Below are positions 1 to 10,446 of a DNA stretch of 64,000 nt, one piece after another (the stretch's first letter is position 1; each line of letters opens with the position of its first letter). Source of the stretch: Carposina sasakii (taxonomy: Eukaryota; Arthropoda; Insecta; Lepidoptera; Carposinidae); the NCBI GenBank assembly GCA_014607495.2, contig CP053163.1, positions 7,110,716 to 7,174,715 of the forward strand. The letters run 5' to 3'. The notes beneath the pieces are model-generated. The model was not told the origin of the DNA. It did not search any database and saw only the letters and a list, made by a program, of their open reading frames with translations. The translations under genes and the position numbers were made by a program.

Positions 1-1180
1 GTGATAAGCTTAATTAATACGTGTTAAACACGTCTATGTTTTGGTTTTGTCAGTTTGTAAAGGCTTTCACTTAAAACGAAGAGAAACACGCGCAGCCTAA
101 CAATGTTTCAATTTCAGTAGCTATTTATTACATGTAATTTTCATTTCATGGAATTATAATACTAAAATTTTAAATAAAAACCTGTGGTTTTATGATATAC
201 AAGTATCATAAATGTTTTAATTATAAAAATGTATATTATCCTAAAGTCAACAACCTACCCCTACCTACTGTTGCTAATTAAACATATCCATTCGTAAAAT
301 GGGAATTTTATACACACTTTTGTATTTCAATGTAATTTATGTAGGCACGAGCCTTTTTACGCGGCGTAACGCTAGCGACTCGCTAGCAATATCTATGTGA
401 TTTGACAGTTTCATAATAGTGTTACGGACTATCGAGAGGTTCGTGCTTACCCCTCTGTTAAATATTCTGTATTATTTATTATAGATAGGTTTGTAAATAT
501 CAACCAATTAATACGGTTAGTAGCTATATAATAAAAATAAAAAAAAATACTTTTTACATAAAAAGGTACATTAACAAGCTTAAATGCTATAGGGTGTAAT
601 AGAAGGGGTAATGTTAATCAAAAAATTAACGCAAAACTTTTTTTAATAATGTGTATTATAGAGACCATACATTGCAAACGACCATATCAAATAAAATACT
701 GAAAATATAACTATGTAGGTACCCCGAAAAAGGTGGCAACTAAAAGAACATTCTGTAGGAGACCGAGGAGGGTTGTGACAGAGGAGAGTTGACAACGTAA
801 ATTTTTCAGAACCTATGACTATCAGCAAGTGGGCAAAAATGCACGATTGTGTCTTTAGAGACACGCCATTTGACAAAGTAGGTGCCGAGGAGGTAGGGCA
901 AGTATCTGCGTGAGTATGGCATCTGCATGGAAAAAAAAGCTGAAAAGTAAATTTTTAGTTATTTGTCTTTGGTTACATCTTTGGTTACCACGTTTAGCAC
1001 AGCGGGAACATCTAAATTAGTGACAAGTTTCTAGTTCATTGCCTGGGGAACAAAGTTATCTGACGGGACTTGCGTGACGAGTGAAATACCTAAGACAATA
1101 ACAAAAAATCCTTAACCGAAAAGTGGACAATATTATTTGTTTTCTGCAATTTTCTTGGGTTTTGCTACAATAATATGATA
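1..1180. other. AT-rich non-coding stretch
   Basis: No recognisable gene or repeat. The short open frames have no family-like content. The only local structure I see is a 17-base near-perfect palindrome at 371-387 (GCTAGCGA, one base, TCGCTAGC). Confidence 0.5.
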
Positions 1181-1430
1181 TTCTTCTTCAACCTATTGCA
1201 GTCCACTGCTGGACGTAGGCTTCTCCCAGGGCACGCCACTAGGCTTCTGCCACAGGGCGGTTTTGCCCATAGTTACCACGCTGGGCAGGCGGGTTGGTGA
1301 CCGCAGTGTGATTTTCTGACTATGTTTTCAGTACGGGAGGCGCTGCTGCCCACCTCCCGGAAACCCTTAACCCTCTTGTACGATACCCACGGGCAGGCAG
1401 GGGTGGTACAAACTCTACTCTGCCGGCACC
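1181..1430 (-). repeat. Family M repeat (RTE-tailed, Metulj-like SINE), near full length
   Basis: On the minus strand it runs from a CAGAGTAGAGTTTG start, through a CAACCCGCCTGCCCAGCGTG core, to a CAGTGGACTGCAATAGG end followed by a GAAGAA-rich tail. At least eight other copies occur here. The 3' tail resembles the codons that end RTE-type reverse transcriptases (EAYVQQWT). The name Metulj-like is from memory and is inference; the repetition is seen directly. Confidence 0.75.
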
Positions 1431-1565
1431 ATATTTAAATTTAATATCACACGAATGAAACGCATGGAAAATATTATTCGAAAAACTCGACGACGCCGGC
1501 GTGTTTTTATGATTTTTTTCTGAAATATGGCAATCAAATATTTTTTTACCAATTTTGAGGGTATA

Positions 1566-1690
1566 GTTGAGATGTACAAGTTCGGTTAGTAGTGACAAGT
1601 GGATTGGTCAGAAGTGGCACCATGTGGTTCTATCGGCCCTTGGTGGTCTGCCTACCCCGTAAGGGATAACATACATACATACATAAAATC
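1566..1690 (+). repeat. Family F dispersed repeat
   Basis: Contains GGTTCTATCGGCCCTT and CCGTAAGGGATAA and ends in an ACAT microsatellite. The same core recurs at 2486-2527, 23171-23249 and 46025-46111. The upstream part (ACAAGTTCGGTTAGTAGTGA) recurs in reverse at 21838-21941. Probably a SINE, because its tail matches that of a LINE at 37.2 kb. Confidence 0.65.
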
Positions 1691-1918
1691 ACGCCCTATA
1701 AACCCTTCCGGGGTTATTTCGTGTAAAATTAAGGGCTTTGTCACGTCGTAGTTAAACGTTATAAGTACCTACACTAAGGGCCCATTTTTCCGATGTTCTC
1801 CAATGCTGTCTCTATTTTAATCAAGGTTTAGTTAGAGTAAGACATAACTTACCTGACAATTGGAAAAATCGGCCCTTATATAACAATACACTGAATAACA
1901 ATACCTAATATAATAATG

Positions 1919-2140
1919 CTACTACAATATTATAAACGCGAAAGTTTGTGGGGATGTATGTAAGAATGTTTGTTGCTATTTCACGAAAAAAACTACTGAA
2001 TGGATTTTGATAAAACTTCACAATAATGTAGCTTACATATCTGAATAACATATAGGCTACAATTTATTCCGGAAAAATATTTTTATCCCGGATAATTTCG
2101 ACATTTTGTTTTACCTAGTAGTCTACGGAGTTAGCTTCAA
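1919..2140 (+). mobile_element. Helitron-like non-autonomous element, degraded 3' end
   Basis: Starts CTACTACAATATTATAAACG, then carries AAAACTACTGAATGGATTTT, ATATAGGCTACAA and TATCCCGGATAATTTCGACA, the internal blocks shared by the Helitron copies at 16.2, 24.1 and 50.6 kb. The usual CTAGT end is lost. Confidence 0.7.
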
Positions 2141-2689
2141 ATCCCGAGGCAATACCAGTATACCAGCTAAATTATCTTAATTCGGTACCTACTTGATTAA
2201 TAGAATCTTCAAACAGCAAACGTAAATAAATTTGAATAGAATCTTGACATTGTTTTGTTTTTACATAATAGTCCAAGAGACGTGGAAGATCGACCTTCAT
2301 CGATCTGATCACTCGATGAGACATATTTCTTATCAAATATAATTTATAAACAAATATTCCTATGATGACTTGCCTATCGAAAAGATTTTTTTTAAAGTTT
2401 TATTTAAAGGGCTACCAATCAGTAAATTTACAAACATTGTGAAGAAAAAGATTTGCATGAAAGAATATTATACGATATTAGAATACTTGGTGCTGTGCCT
2501 ACTCCGTAAGGGATAAAGACGTGATTATTGTATATGTATTAGAATACTTAAATGATATCGAGCCCTGAAAGTGAATTGTTCGGCATCCCCAAGTTACATA
2601 ATGTATGTTTTACTTTTATATTTAGCTTAATATCTGATGGTGAATGTGACCAGTAGCGGCACTGTGTATATTGCGTGACATCTGTACCT
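2141..2689. other. Non-coding stretch with one family F fragment
   Basis: Positions 2486-2527 carry the CTACTCCGTAAGGGATAAAG tail block of family F. The rest is AT-rich without recognisable content. Confidence 0.45.
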
Positions 2690-3201
2690 ACATATTATAA
2701 TAAAAATGTAACGGATCGCTGTTTGTACATGGAAGATACCTATATAACAAAAAATATTTTATGAAGCCTTTATCAACGCAACGTTCAAGTCCAAACACAC
2801 CAAACAAGACCGATCCAATTACTCCGAGGTATGAGTCAGGGTGACGTAATATTCCAGAAACTCTTCACCAACGTGATGTCTTCAAGACGCTACAGTGGGA
2901 TGGACTAGGCATCAACGTTAATGACCGATGACTTAAAGAGGACGGCTAGTAGTGACTGGATGGCAAAAACGGGAGATCCCACCCAAAAGAATGATTTTTT
3001 GTCTGTTTGTCTGTACGTTTGTGCACGCTAATCTCAGAAACGGCTGAACCGATTTCGATGCAGTTTTCCGAAATATATTGTGATAGGTCCCAATTAATAT
3101 ATAGGCTACTCTTTATCCCGGGAAAATGTTTTTATCCCGGATAATTTCGACATTTTGTTTTTTCTGTAATCCACGTGGACGGAGTCGCGGGCGTCAACTA
3201 G
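2690..3201 (+). mobile_element. Helitron-like element carrying an RTE LINE fragment
   Basis: Its ends match the copy at 62160-62497: start with ATAATAAAAATGTAACGG, internal CTCAGAAACGGCTGAACCGA and TTATCCCGGGAAAATG, end CGCGGGCGTCAACTAG|T. The match is interrupted at about 2782-2979 by unrelated LINE sequence. CTAG|T is the Helitron 3' end; insertion between A and T is known for the superfamily. Confidence 0.75.
2782..2979 (+). pseudogene. RTE-type reverse transcriptase fragment inside a Helitron
   Basis: Conceptual translation gives a QGDV...QKLFTNVM stretch, typical of the RT motif with consensus QGD.ISPKLF, then FKTLQWDGLGIN-like residues across a frameshift. It jumps directly to an MTDDLKRTASSDWM-like stretch that belongs about 100 residues further on, near the C-terminus (compare 18381-18722). 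It is therefore an internally deleted remnant of the RT palm joined to the tail domain. It sits exactly where the Helitron match breaks. It could be a nested LINE insertion that later decayed, or sequence captured by the Helitron. Confidence 0.65.
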
Positions 3202-4064
3202 TCTTTAATATAATTACCAGATATTATATAAGGTGTTTTCAAAATTAGTGATTGGCCTTTGACACGAAACTAGGTAGGCAAAAACTAACAAATTTCACTA
3301 TTGGGCCAACTCTACTGGCCATCTTTAAAGGCAAAAAATTGGTGCATAAATGACGGAGTTCGGAGCTAACACACCTTAAAAAATCAAAATAAATATGTTT
3401 TAAAAGATGATATAATTTCTTCACTGTAGGTTATTTCATTACAAACTTTCACAAACCGATACTACTGCCGAAGACTTTAAAAAATGAATAAGATAAAAAT
3501 AATAAACGCGTCAAATTTTGTTCCTTTTTCCAGAAGTAACAATTCAAAGTTTAAATTAACCTTTAATATAACTGATTACGTTTTATAGTCAATTGGTTAA
3601 CTGTTATATTTGCTTGGTGGTCATTACACGTTACTCCAGTGAATACATTTAGTTATTAACCAAACGAAACTGCAACTATTACGTCTCTGTATACCATTTC
3701 ACCTTTATGGCTTACAGAATAAAGGTGGTTCTTCAATGTGAAACGTACAAGCTCAACGCTACTACGCGCTGACGTCAAATAGCTCCAACTTGTAAGCAAC
3801 TGCAATAAAACTAAATTAAAACCGCATAGAACTAGCGGGATAGCTGTTGTATATATAATGATGTTTATTTATGAAGAATAAAATAATAACTACAAATTAT
3901 TTAATACTATTTTATGTAAGAAAGGGTTCAGACTGGGCCTGGCTGGTTGGTTAATGAAATGTGTAAAATAACCTTAACAAAGCTCGGATAAAAGTTTTAG
4001 TATAATTAGTAAATGTTTTAATAATTAGTTATTATTTGGGGCAGATAGTGCATTTTAATATATA
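3202..4064. other. Non-coding stretch
   Basis: I see no repeat family known from elsewhere in the window and no plausible coding frame. Confidence 0.4.
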
Positions 4065-4381
4065 CTAGTGGACGCCCGCGACTCCGTCCGCGTGGACTAT
4101 AGAAAAACAAAATGTCGAAATTATCCAGGATAAAAATATTTTTCCCGGGATAAAAAGTAGCCTATATGTTAAGTGGGACCTGTCACAATATATTCCTGAA
4201 AGCTGCATCGAAATTCGGGTCAGCTGTTTCTGAGATTAGCTTGCACAAACGCACAGACAAACAGACAAAAATTCCAAAAATCATCGTTTTGGGTCCTATT
4301 GCGTTGATAAAGGTCTCCTATAATATTTTTTCTCATATATCTTCCATGTACAGACAGTTACAATTTTATTATATGTATAGA
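4065..4381 (-). mobile_element. Helitron-like non-autonomous element, both ends present
   Basis: On the minus strand it begins TCTATACATATAATAAAATT and ends GTCCACGCGGACGGAGTCGC...CTAG|T. It belongs to the same subfamily as 2690-3201, 56452-56667 and 62160-62497. The open frame on the opposite strand here is part of the repeat, not a gene. Length about 317 bp, with no coding capacity. Confidence 0.8.
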
Positions 4382-5370
4382 TTTAATGGACAATGTTCTG
4401 GGCCTCATGGCTTAAAATACCAATTTAAAATTACAATAATAGAACGTTCCTAAAAGCCGCCACGTGCAGAAAATTCACAACGGAAACTCTAGTATTAAAT
4501 ACAAAATCAAGTTGCAGCAGTGATAAACGGTTTCCTATGCTTACACTACCGTATAAGTCTACCAAAGTTAACCGTGTCAGTAAGCTGTAGTAATATCTTA
4601 AGTGCAGTCACTTCCAGCGTAGAGTTACAAAGCTGTACGAAGTTACTGCACGTCTCACGAACTTCGTCGTGGGGTAGATTGAGTCGGTCTGCGGCTATCA
4701 CTCCATGAAAGTATGCCTGACATCTCGGAGGTTGATTAAACTGGAATTTCTACAGTAAATTTTGTATTTTGACGTAGCATTTGAGTTAGGGTGACCATGA
4801 TAAATAACGATCTTTGAAGTTATCATGGTGTTATTACAAAACTGGGTCTTAATGATTAGCTTAAACAATATTTTAATTTTTCTGTAATGAACTAATGACA
4901 CGTAAACTTTTTACGTTATTTTCACGTTTTTTATAGACGGTATTTCGACTATCTAAGGTTATAAAAATAATGAATATATATTTTTTACAAAAGTAATTCT
5001 CACTCAATTCTAAAGTAACTAACTGCCGGTATACAACTTTTGATAGCGAGTATGAATACAGTCGCGTTAGTGTGGAATATTTCAGGCTATATTTGAAAGT
5101 TTAGCCATAATTGCAAGTTCCTCTTCAAGGTGAGTAATATTCACTTTAATATAAGCATTCCTCTGTTCAAGGTTTAATACGGAAGTAAATTGCTTGCATC
5201 AAACAAGCTAAATGTAAACTAATAGTTTGCATCAAACATTTCCAGTGAAAAGTGTTAATTGTAAACTTTCTGGATACGTAGTATTGTGGTAGGTTCGAAT
5301 TTATAAACGGGGTGCTAGTTTTTAAATATTTTTTCATCCAATTACAAGGGAACCACCCTGCTGATTTTTT
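4382..5370. other. Non-coding stretch
   Basis: No recognisable repeat or gene. Confidence 0.4.
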
Positions 5371-5427
5371 CACGGGGCTTCGCTAGAATACATAAAGCTG
5401 CATCTCCCTTCATGCATCACATGTTTA
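5371..5427 (+). repeat. Family D dispersed repeat, short fragment
   Basis: Carries GGGGCTTCGCTAGAATACAT and GCTGCATCTCCCTTCATGCA, the blocks found at the start of the longer copies at 8249 and 10237. Confidence 0.55.
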
Positions 5428-5438
5428 CTTTACCAGAG

Positions 5439-5538
5439 TGAATGAAGATATTCTTGAACTCTAGAATTTTCATACAAACTTGAAAAATATATATGTGATT
5501 TTAATTTCTCATATTTTGTGTTACCCTTTCTGTTATTA
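5439..5538 (+). mobile_element. Gamma-family TIR element, fragment
   Basis: Matches the core and right part of the element at 30021-30248: TTTTCATACAAACTTGAAAA, a TATGTGATTT block and GTTACCCTTTCTGTTA. The outer CCCTGTA terminus is missing. Confidence 0.45.
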
Positions 5539-6055
5539 TGGGAAAGAGGAAGTGACTTCATAATCATTTCGAGTTTTTATGGGTAAATATCTGCTTTCGT
5601 ATGTACCTAAACATAGAGACGTGAGAATGATATACCTACCTTGTTGTTTAAGAAAAAAGCAAGGAATATAAAAACGAGTTTTCCTTGTACCATTGTACAT
5701 AATAGCCCGAGGGATAATCCATATTCTTCTTCTTAAATGGACAAAAGGCAAGACACGCCTCGTTATTTTCTATATAATGTACACTCTCATATAGAGTAAA
5801 TACGCTTATAACCTGAGAGACTAGTGTAAGTTATAAAATTGTTTTGAATTCATCGTTTTATGAAATACTAGCATTCGACTTAGTCTGCGTGAGGTGGTAT
5901 TGAACCCGTGGGAAGCCGGGGTGATCTCTCGTTTTGCATATAAACCTTTCTCTTGAATCACACAAATCTTTTTTAAAAAAATCGCTTCAAAATCCGTTGC
6001 CTAGATTTAAAGATCTAAGCATACATAATGAGCAGAAAGCGGGAAGCTACCTTGT
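5539..6055. other. Non-coding stretch
   Basis: No feature recognised. Confidence 0.4.
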
Positions 6056-6059
6056 TTAA

Positions 6060-6277
6060 GGCTCGAGCAGACCGGATGCATGTGCGTGCACGTAAGCGTA
6101 GACGTGCACGTACCGCTGAGTTGTAAAGTATGGAACTGTATTAGACAGGACACGCCGGATGCGTATGCGTAGACGTAAGCATAGACGTCAAGCGGTGACA
6201 GTTCCATACACTGAGACTGAGAGGTACGCGTACGTCTACGCTAACGTGCACGCATACGCATCCGGTGTGCTCGAGCC
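6060..6277. mobile_element. MITE with long TIRs and TTAA-like target site
   Basis: Terminal inverted repeats of about 60 bp start GGCTCGAGCAGACCGGATGC on the left and GGCTCGAGCACACCGGATGC on the right (reverse complement). The left flank is TTAA (6056-6059) and the right TTTA (6278-6281). A diverged copy at 34216-34363 has TTAA on both sides, so a TTAA target, as used by piggyBac-type transposases, is likely. The arms are rich in alternating purine-pyrimidine CGTACG/GCATGC steps. Confidence 0.8.
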
Positions 6278-6438
6278 TTTATTCTATTTGATTTACAAAG
6301 TATTATTACTTTGATACGGAAAACAATAGTCTTTATTACAAATAATACTCTTTATTAGTCTTTTTGGAGATATTTACCTTCCTTTAGGAAAAAATGTAGG
6401 TAATAAAAAAGTAGGTAGCTATATTTCAATCGTTCGTA

Positions 6439-6649
6439 TCTATACTAATTTTATATTATAAAGCTGAAGAGTTTGTTTGTTTGTTTGTTTGAACGCGCTA
6501 ATCTCAGGAACTACTGGTCTGATTTGAAAAATTCTTTCAGTGTTAGATAGCCCATTTACCAAGGAAGGCTACAGTCTATACAACAACCTGCCCGGCTTCG
6601 CACGGGTACAACGCCCCCTCACGCGGACGGAGTCGTGGGCGGCTGCTAG
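6439..6649 (+). mobile_element. Helitron-like element, subfamily II
   Basis: Begins TCTATACTAATTTTATATTA followed by a (GTTT)n run (6471-6491), then CGCGCTAATCTCAGGAACTA, and ends CGCGGACGGAGTCGTGGGCG...CTAG|T. It shares its start with the longer helicase-bearing copy at 53522-54328, so this is the non-autonomous form of that Helitron. Confidence 0.8.
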
Positions 6650-7743
6650 TCTTTTATAAACTGAATGGCAGTAAGCTTTCTTTTACAAATACCCACCCAC
6701 CAACCAATTTTAATGACAATAGGTGATTTGAAAAGTAGACGATGATTTTGCAGCATGCTGTTATGCCTTGGCAAGGATATTAATATCATCATTTTTATTC
6801 GAGTCAAGCTTTATTTTTCTAGTAGGTTTAGGAGCTTTTCATAATATTTCATCCGACACAGGTGTACAAGGCCACAGATAACAAGGACAGTGAGATCGCA
6901 TTATAAAACGGACAGATGTAAAAAAAAAGTTTTTAATAGTAGTAAGTAGTATTTAATACATTATGTTCATATATTTTTGCCAAGTTTATTAAGTTTGCCA
7001 AGTCACCAATGTAATGGAAATGTTGAAGAAACCACACTGAAGACAAGTTTCCGGCCTAAAACGAGTTCAGATTAGAAGGAAAACGCACCCAAAGACAATT
7101 ACGGTCTTCACATAGGGTGAGGCCACAACACGATGAGACCGTAGCAAAGCGAAAATCTACGATGCCATTAACAAGTTTACGCATATATACAAAATTACTG
7201 CGATACAGATTTTTTAACCTTTGGGATCACGATTTCACCCAGTTACGAGGTACATGCCAGTTTACGTCCATATTTTAAACCGGCTGCTCGCGTTTTATTA
7301 AACTGCCGGATCAGGTATGATATTGCCTACTTGACTTCCTCAGTTCAAGACCATCCAGTCATTTGGAAGAAAACTATACTAGAGCTGAGCCTTGTTGTAT
7401 ACCTATTGATTAAAATTTCTCCGTTTCTCCACCCCGGTGGACAGGTAGCCTAACAAATTGTTTTAAAATTAATGGGATATACAGAACATTGTTATTTGAT
7501 ATAATAAACAATTTGTAATTAATTTTACTAGATAGGATGTCTATCTACGTGCATCTATATTATATTAAATGATTTCCTTTATTTCCTTAATTGTCAGCGG
7601 AAAAATTTCCCACACTAAATTATTTATTAAGAAATGAACAAAGAGCACGGAGAAAAAAAAAAAGAGCGGTATGGAATTACTCTAATTGACATTACTTGGA
7701 ACGACTAACGAAAATCTTACCATTAGTGTATTTTCACAGTATA
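6650..7743. other. Non-coding stretch
   Basis: About 1.1 kb with no repeat recognised and no coding signal. Confidence 0.4.
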
Positions 7744-8198
7744 CAGGGTGTGGGTGACAGCTAGGCAAATACTGAAATGCTGAACAAGTACCATTCTGTT
7801 GAGTTATACGGCAGTGTTATTACTCGCAGGAAATGTATTTTTGATTTGATTATCAGTAATATTTGCTCTCCTCGGCAATGGTATTGGACGTTCCTGTGAC
7901 TAATTAAATGGGCTTATTGGTTTTGTGTGACGCATTTCTATTTTTTGGATCACCTTGTGACTCTCCATTAAGGTTGATCAGGTTTTTGAACTTTTTTAAG
8001 ATATCTTTTGGTTAAAATTTTATTTTTAAGTCATTATCTAAGGTCTAATTAAACGAACTAAACAATTTTTTTCCCTGAAAATATGAAAAAATGTAAGAAA
8101 ATTTTGGAATTTTCATGCGAAAATTTTAAATTTTCCGCCTCAAAATCATGGTGTGAAGTCATGGTATCAATATTTGCCTGGCTGTCACAAACATCCTG
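7744..8198. mobile_element. Beta-family TIR element (455 bp), TA target site
   Basis: Inverted ends of about 31 bp: the left begins CAGGGTGTGGGTGACAGC; the right, reverse complemented, begins CAGGATGTTTGTGACAGC, and both continue into AGGCAAATAYTG. Flanked by TATA on both sides (7740-7743 and 8199-8202), consistent with a TA or TATA duplication. No transposase, so non-autonomous. Tc1/mariner-type mobilisation is an inference from the TA site. Confidence 0.85.
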
Positions 8199-8248
8199 TA
8201 TATCTACCGTGTCGGCATCTGGAAGTTATTCTTAGTAGATATCGTTTT

Positions 8249-8450
8249 TCTGTGCTGATGCGGGGCTCCACTTGAATACATCAGCTGCATCTCCTTCCGT
8301 GCATGTCGTAAGAATCGACTATGGATTAGGAGTTCTTTCAAACGAAGAGTTAGCACCTTTCATTGATCTTTTATATCTTGCCCCAGTAGGCTTAACATGG
8401 CTGCCAGGATTTCCTTTATGATACCGCAGTTCTAGCTACCTCATTTTGGG
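8249..8450 (+). repeat. Family D dispersed repeat
   Basis: Order of blocks: GTGCTGATGCGGGGCTCCAC, AATACATCAGCTGCATCTCC, GTAAGAATCGACTA, then GATACCGCAGTTCTAGCTAC. Collinear with 10237-10446. The last block is the one amplified in the minisatellite at 51.3 kb. Confidence 0.7.
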
Positions 8451-8645
8451 AAGACAACCATCTGCATTATGTATTGTATTACAAACAGTGTTAGCTCGGG
8501 ATAAATTAGGCTATTCCGTGAAATGGTGAAAATTAACTCTTGCAAGTTTAGTAACATAATGGAAACTTGAAAATTTAATGCAGTATTAACAATTAAATTT
8601 ACCAAAATATGTGTCAGAGAAGTGTGCAAATTACATACGTACATC

Positions 8646-8690
8646 TCACGTGGTAAAAGTAAGCCTACCGCCGCTCTTCGGGCACAAACA
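8646..8690 (+). repeat. Family E dispersed repeat fragment
   Basis: CACGTGGTAAAAGTAAGCCT followed by ACCGCCGCTCTTCGGGCACA recurs at 44568-44616 and, inverted, at 49401-49446. The extent beyond the shared block is not clear. Confidence 0.55.
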
Positions 8691-8701
8691 TATGCAATCA
8701 A

Positions 8702-9700
8702 GTAACGAATCCGATGCGAAATATTTTCGGTTCTCGCATATAGCTAATCCTTCGTGTTTTTCGTGAGACTGCGGTATCTGTTATGCACGTAGTACGAGTA
8801 GTTATTATGTAATTTGTGCCTAGACTATCATACAGTGATTTGCTGAACCTGCTTCATTGCCGGTACATTATGCGATATTAGATGCTTGGAAGGACGCTTA
8901 GTAAGTTCTAGAATAGCTAATGTATCCAATATACCTAATATTGGTTGTGTATATTAGGTAATATTATTATAGTTTGAATATTATGCATCGTCCAATGAAT
9001 AGTTATTTTGGTCTGACTACGAATATTAATGTACTAGTATAACAGAAGGGGTAGGTAGGTAATGTCAGGTAAAATTATATTTCAGCTCAGTAGAATAACC
9101 TGTGCACAAAATTCTAAAGTTTATTTACTGTACTTTCATTTCAATCAAAATTAATATACCTAAGTAAACTACGAGAACATGGTAATTATACCTAACCAAG
9201 TTAATAAGTTTACTAATTTAGTTATGTAGACCGGCTAGTCTTAGTTAGAAATTAGATATTTCCTCGATTCCTTGCATAAAGTCTAGCACAAAATAGCCGG
9301 TCTTTTTCCAAAATCCGACAAATCAAATCTAGCCAGAAAGCCTTAGTACATAAATCATTTGCTTGGAGGCTACAGAGCGACGAAGAAAAAAGCATTCTGC
9401 GCGGCGTGGTCGGGTAAAACCGGTTTCCCCGAATAACGGTATATATTTCATTATGATACCGTCATTTCGCGTGAATTGTGATGTCCGGCTTACTTTATGT
9501 TGAGTAGTAGTTGAACGAAAATCCTGCTTTTATTTACGGGTTCAAAGAATTCTTTCATAAAATATGCAAATGTTTTACCTTATACCCGCTTATGCTGAGT
9601 TAATGAGGTACACACAGTTAAATTTGACAGATATTCCACATAGTTTTCTAAGAAAAGTTCCCTACAGCTTCTTCTTCTTTATATATAGATACGGGCGTTA
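8702..9700. other. Non-coding stretch
   Basis: No repeat family assigned. A short CpG-rich patch at 9395-9440 (GCGCGGCGTGGTCGGGTAAA) resembles one at 15979-16003 and may be part of a dispersed repeat. Confidence 0.35.
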
Positions 9701-9702
9701 AG

Positions 9703-9837
9703 CTGCTTTTACACCAGAGATGCTATTTTGCGATGCGTTTGATATCCACCATTCAAATTCATTGGCATCATATGTAAGAATGAACTTGATTGGTGGATAT
9801 TACACTCATCCTTTACACATTTCTGGTGGAAAAGCAG
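9703..9837. mobile_element. Foldback MITE, 135 bp
   Basis: The left arm starts CTGCTTTTACACCAGAGATG and the right arm, reverse complemented, CTGCTTTTCCACCAGAAATG. The arms also pair further in around GATATCCACCATTCAA / AATATCCACCAATCAA, so most of the element forms one long hairpin. No clear target duplication. Superfamily not assigned. Confidence 0.75.
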
Positions 9838-9867
9838 TCGAGTTCGAGTCAAAATATACATAATTAT

Positions 9868-10015
9868 AAACACGGCTGTGTTCCCAATAATGGGGTAGCC
9901 AGATCTTAAAAGAGATCCTACAGGCACGTTTAGCATTGCGGGTTCAGAAGGTAAAAATCAGTAACAAGATGCTATCTTATCGCCTGAGAGAACGCCCCTA
10001 AATAACTTAATCTAC
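9868..10015 (-). repeat. Family D dispersed repeat
   Basis: Begins CACGGCTGTGTTCCCAATAA then TGGGGTAGCCAGATC. The same beginning (CACGGCTCTTTTCCTGCAAT) starts the minisatellite at 51277, showing that the minisatellite arose from a copy of this family. Confidence 0.7.
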
Positions 10016-10236
10016 ATGGTTGTTTTTAATTATTTAGAAATCAATCCGCTTAATTAATCAATTATTCATGCCAGATCCGAAACAGGCTAATCAATTCCTA
10101 TGGTAGTCGTTGAAATGTTCCAAATGCATATTGATGCAATGCTAATTATTATATCTACTAAACTGATATATATTATATACCCTTTATTGAAATGTCAATA
10201 TTCGTTCGTATAGAGAGGGATTTTATACCTTCATGT

Positions 10237-10446
10237 AGTAGCCGTGCTGATGTACGGTTTCACTAGAATACATCAGCTGCATCTCCTTTAGTGCATGTGG
10301 TAACAATCGACTAAAAAAACACGGGCATTATCTCAAGCGATAAGCTAGCAACTATTAACATTTGTCCCAGCTATGCTAAACCTGGCTGAGGGATCTCCCG
10401 TATGATCTTGCAGTTCTGGCTACCCCATCGGCAACACAGCCGTGTC
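10237..10446 (+). repeat. Family D dispersed repeat, near full length
   Basis: Most complete copy: from CGTGCTGATGTACGGTTTCA, through CATCAGCTGCATCTCCTTTA and GGGATCTCCCGTATGATCTT, to GCAGTTCTGGCTACCCCATC. About 210 bp. No tRNA-like promoter boxes that I can see. Classification open. Confidence 0.7.

Noticed and set aside
4166..4453. 95-residue protein
   Set aside because: It is a frame across a Helitron remnant; a similar frame at 62161-62397 is the same repeat.
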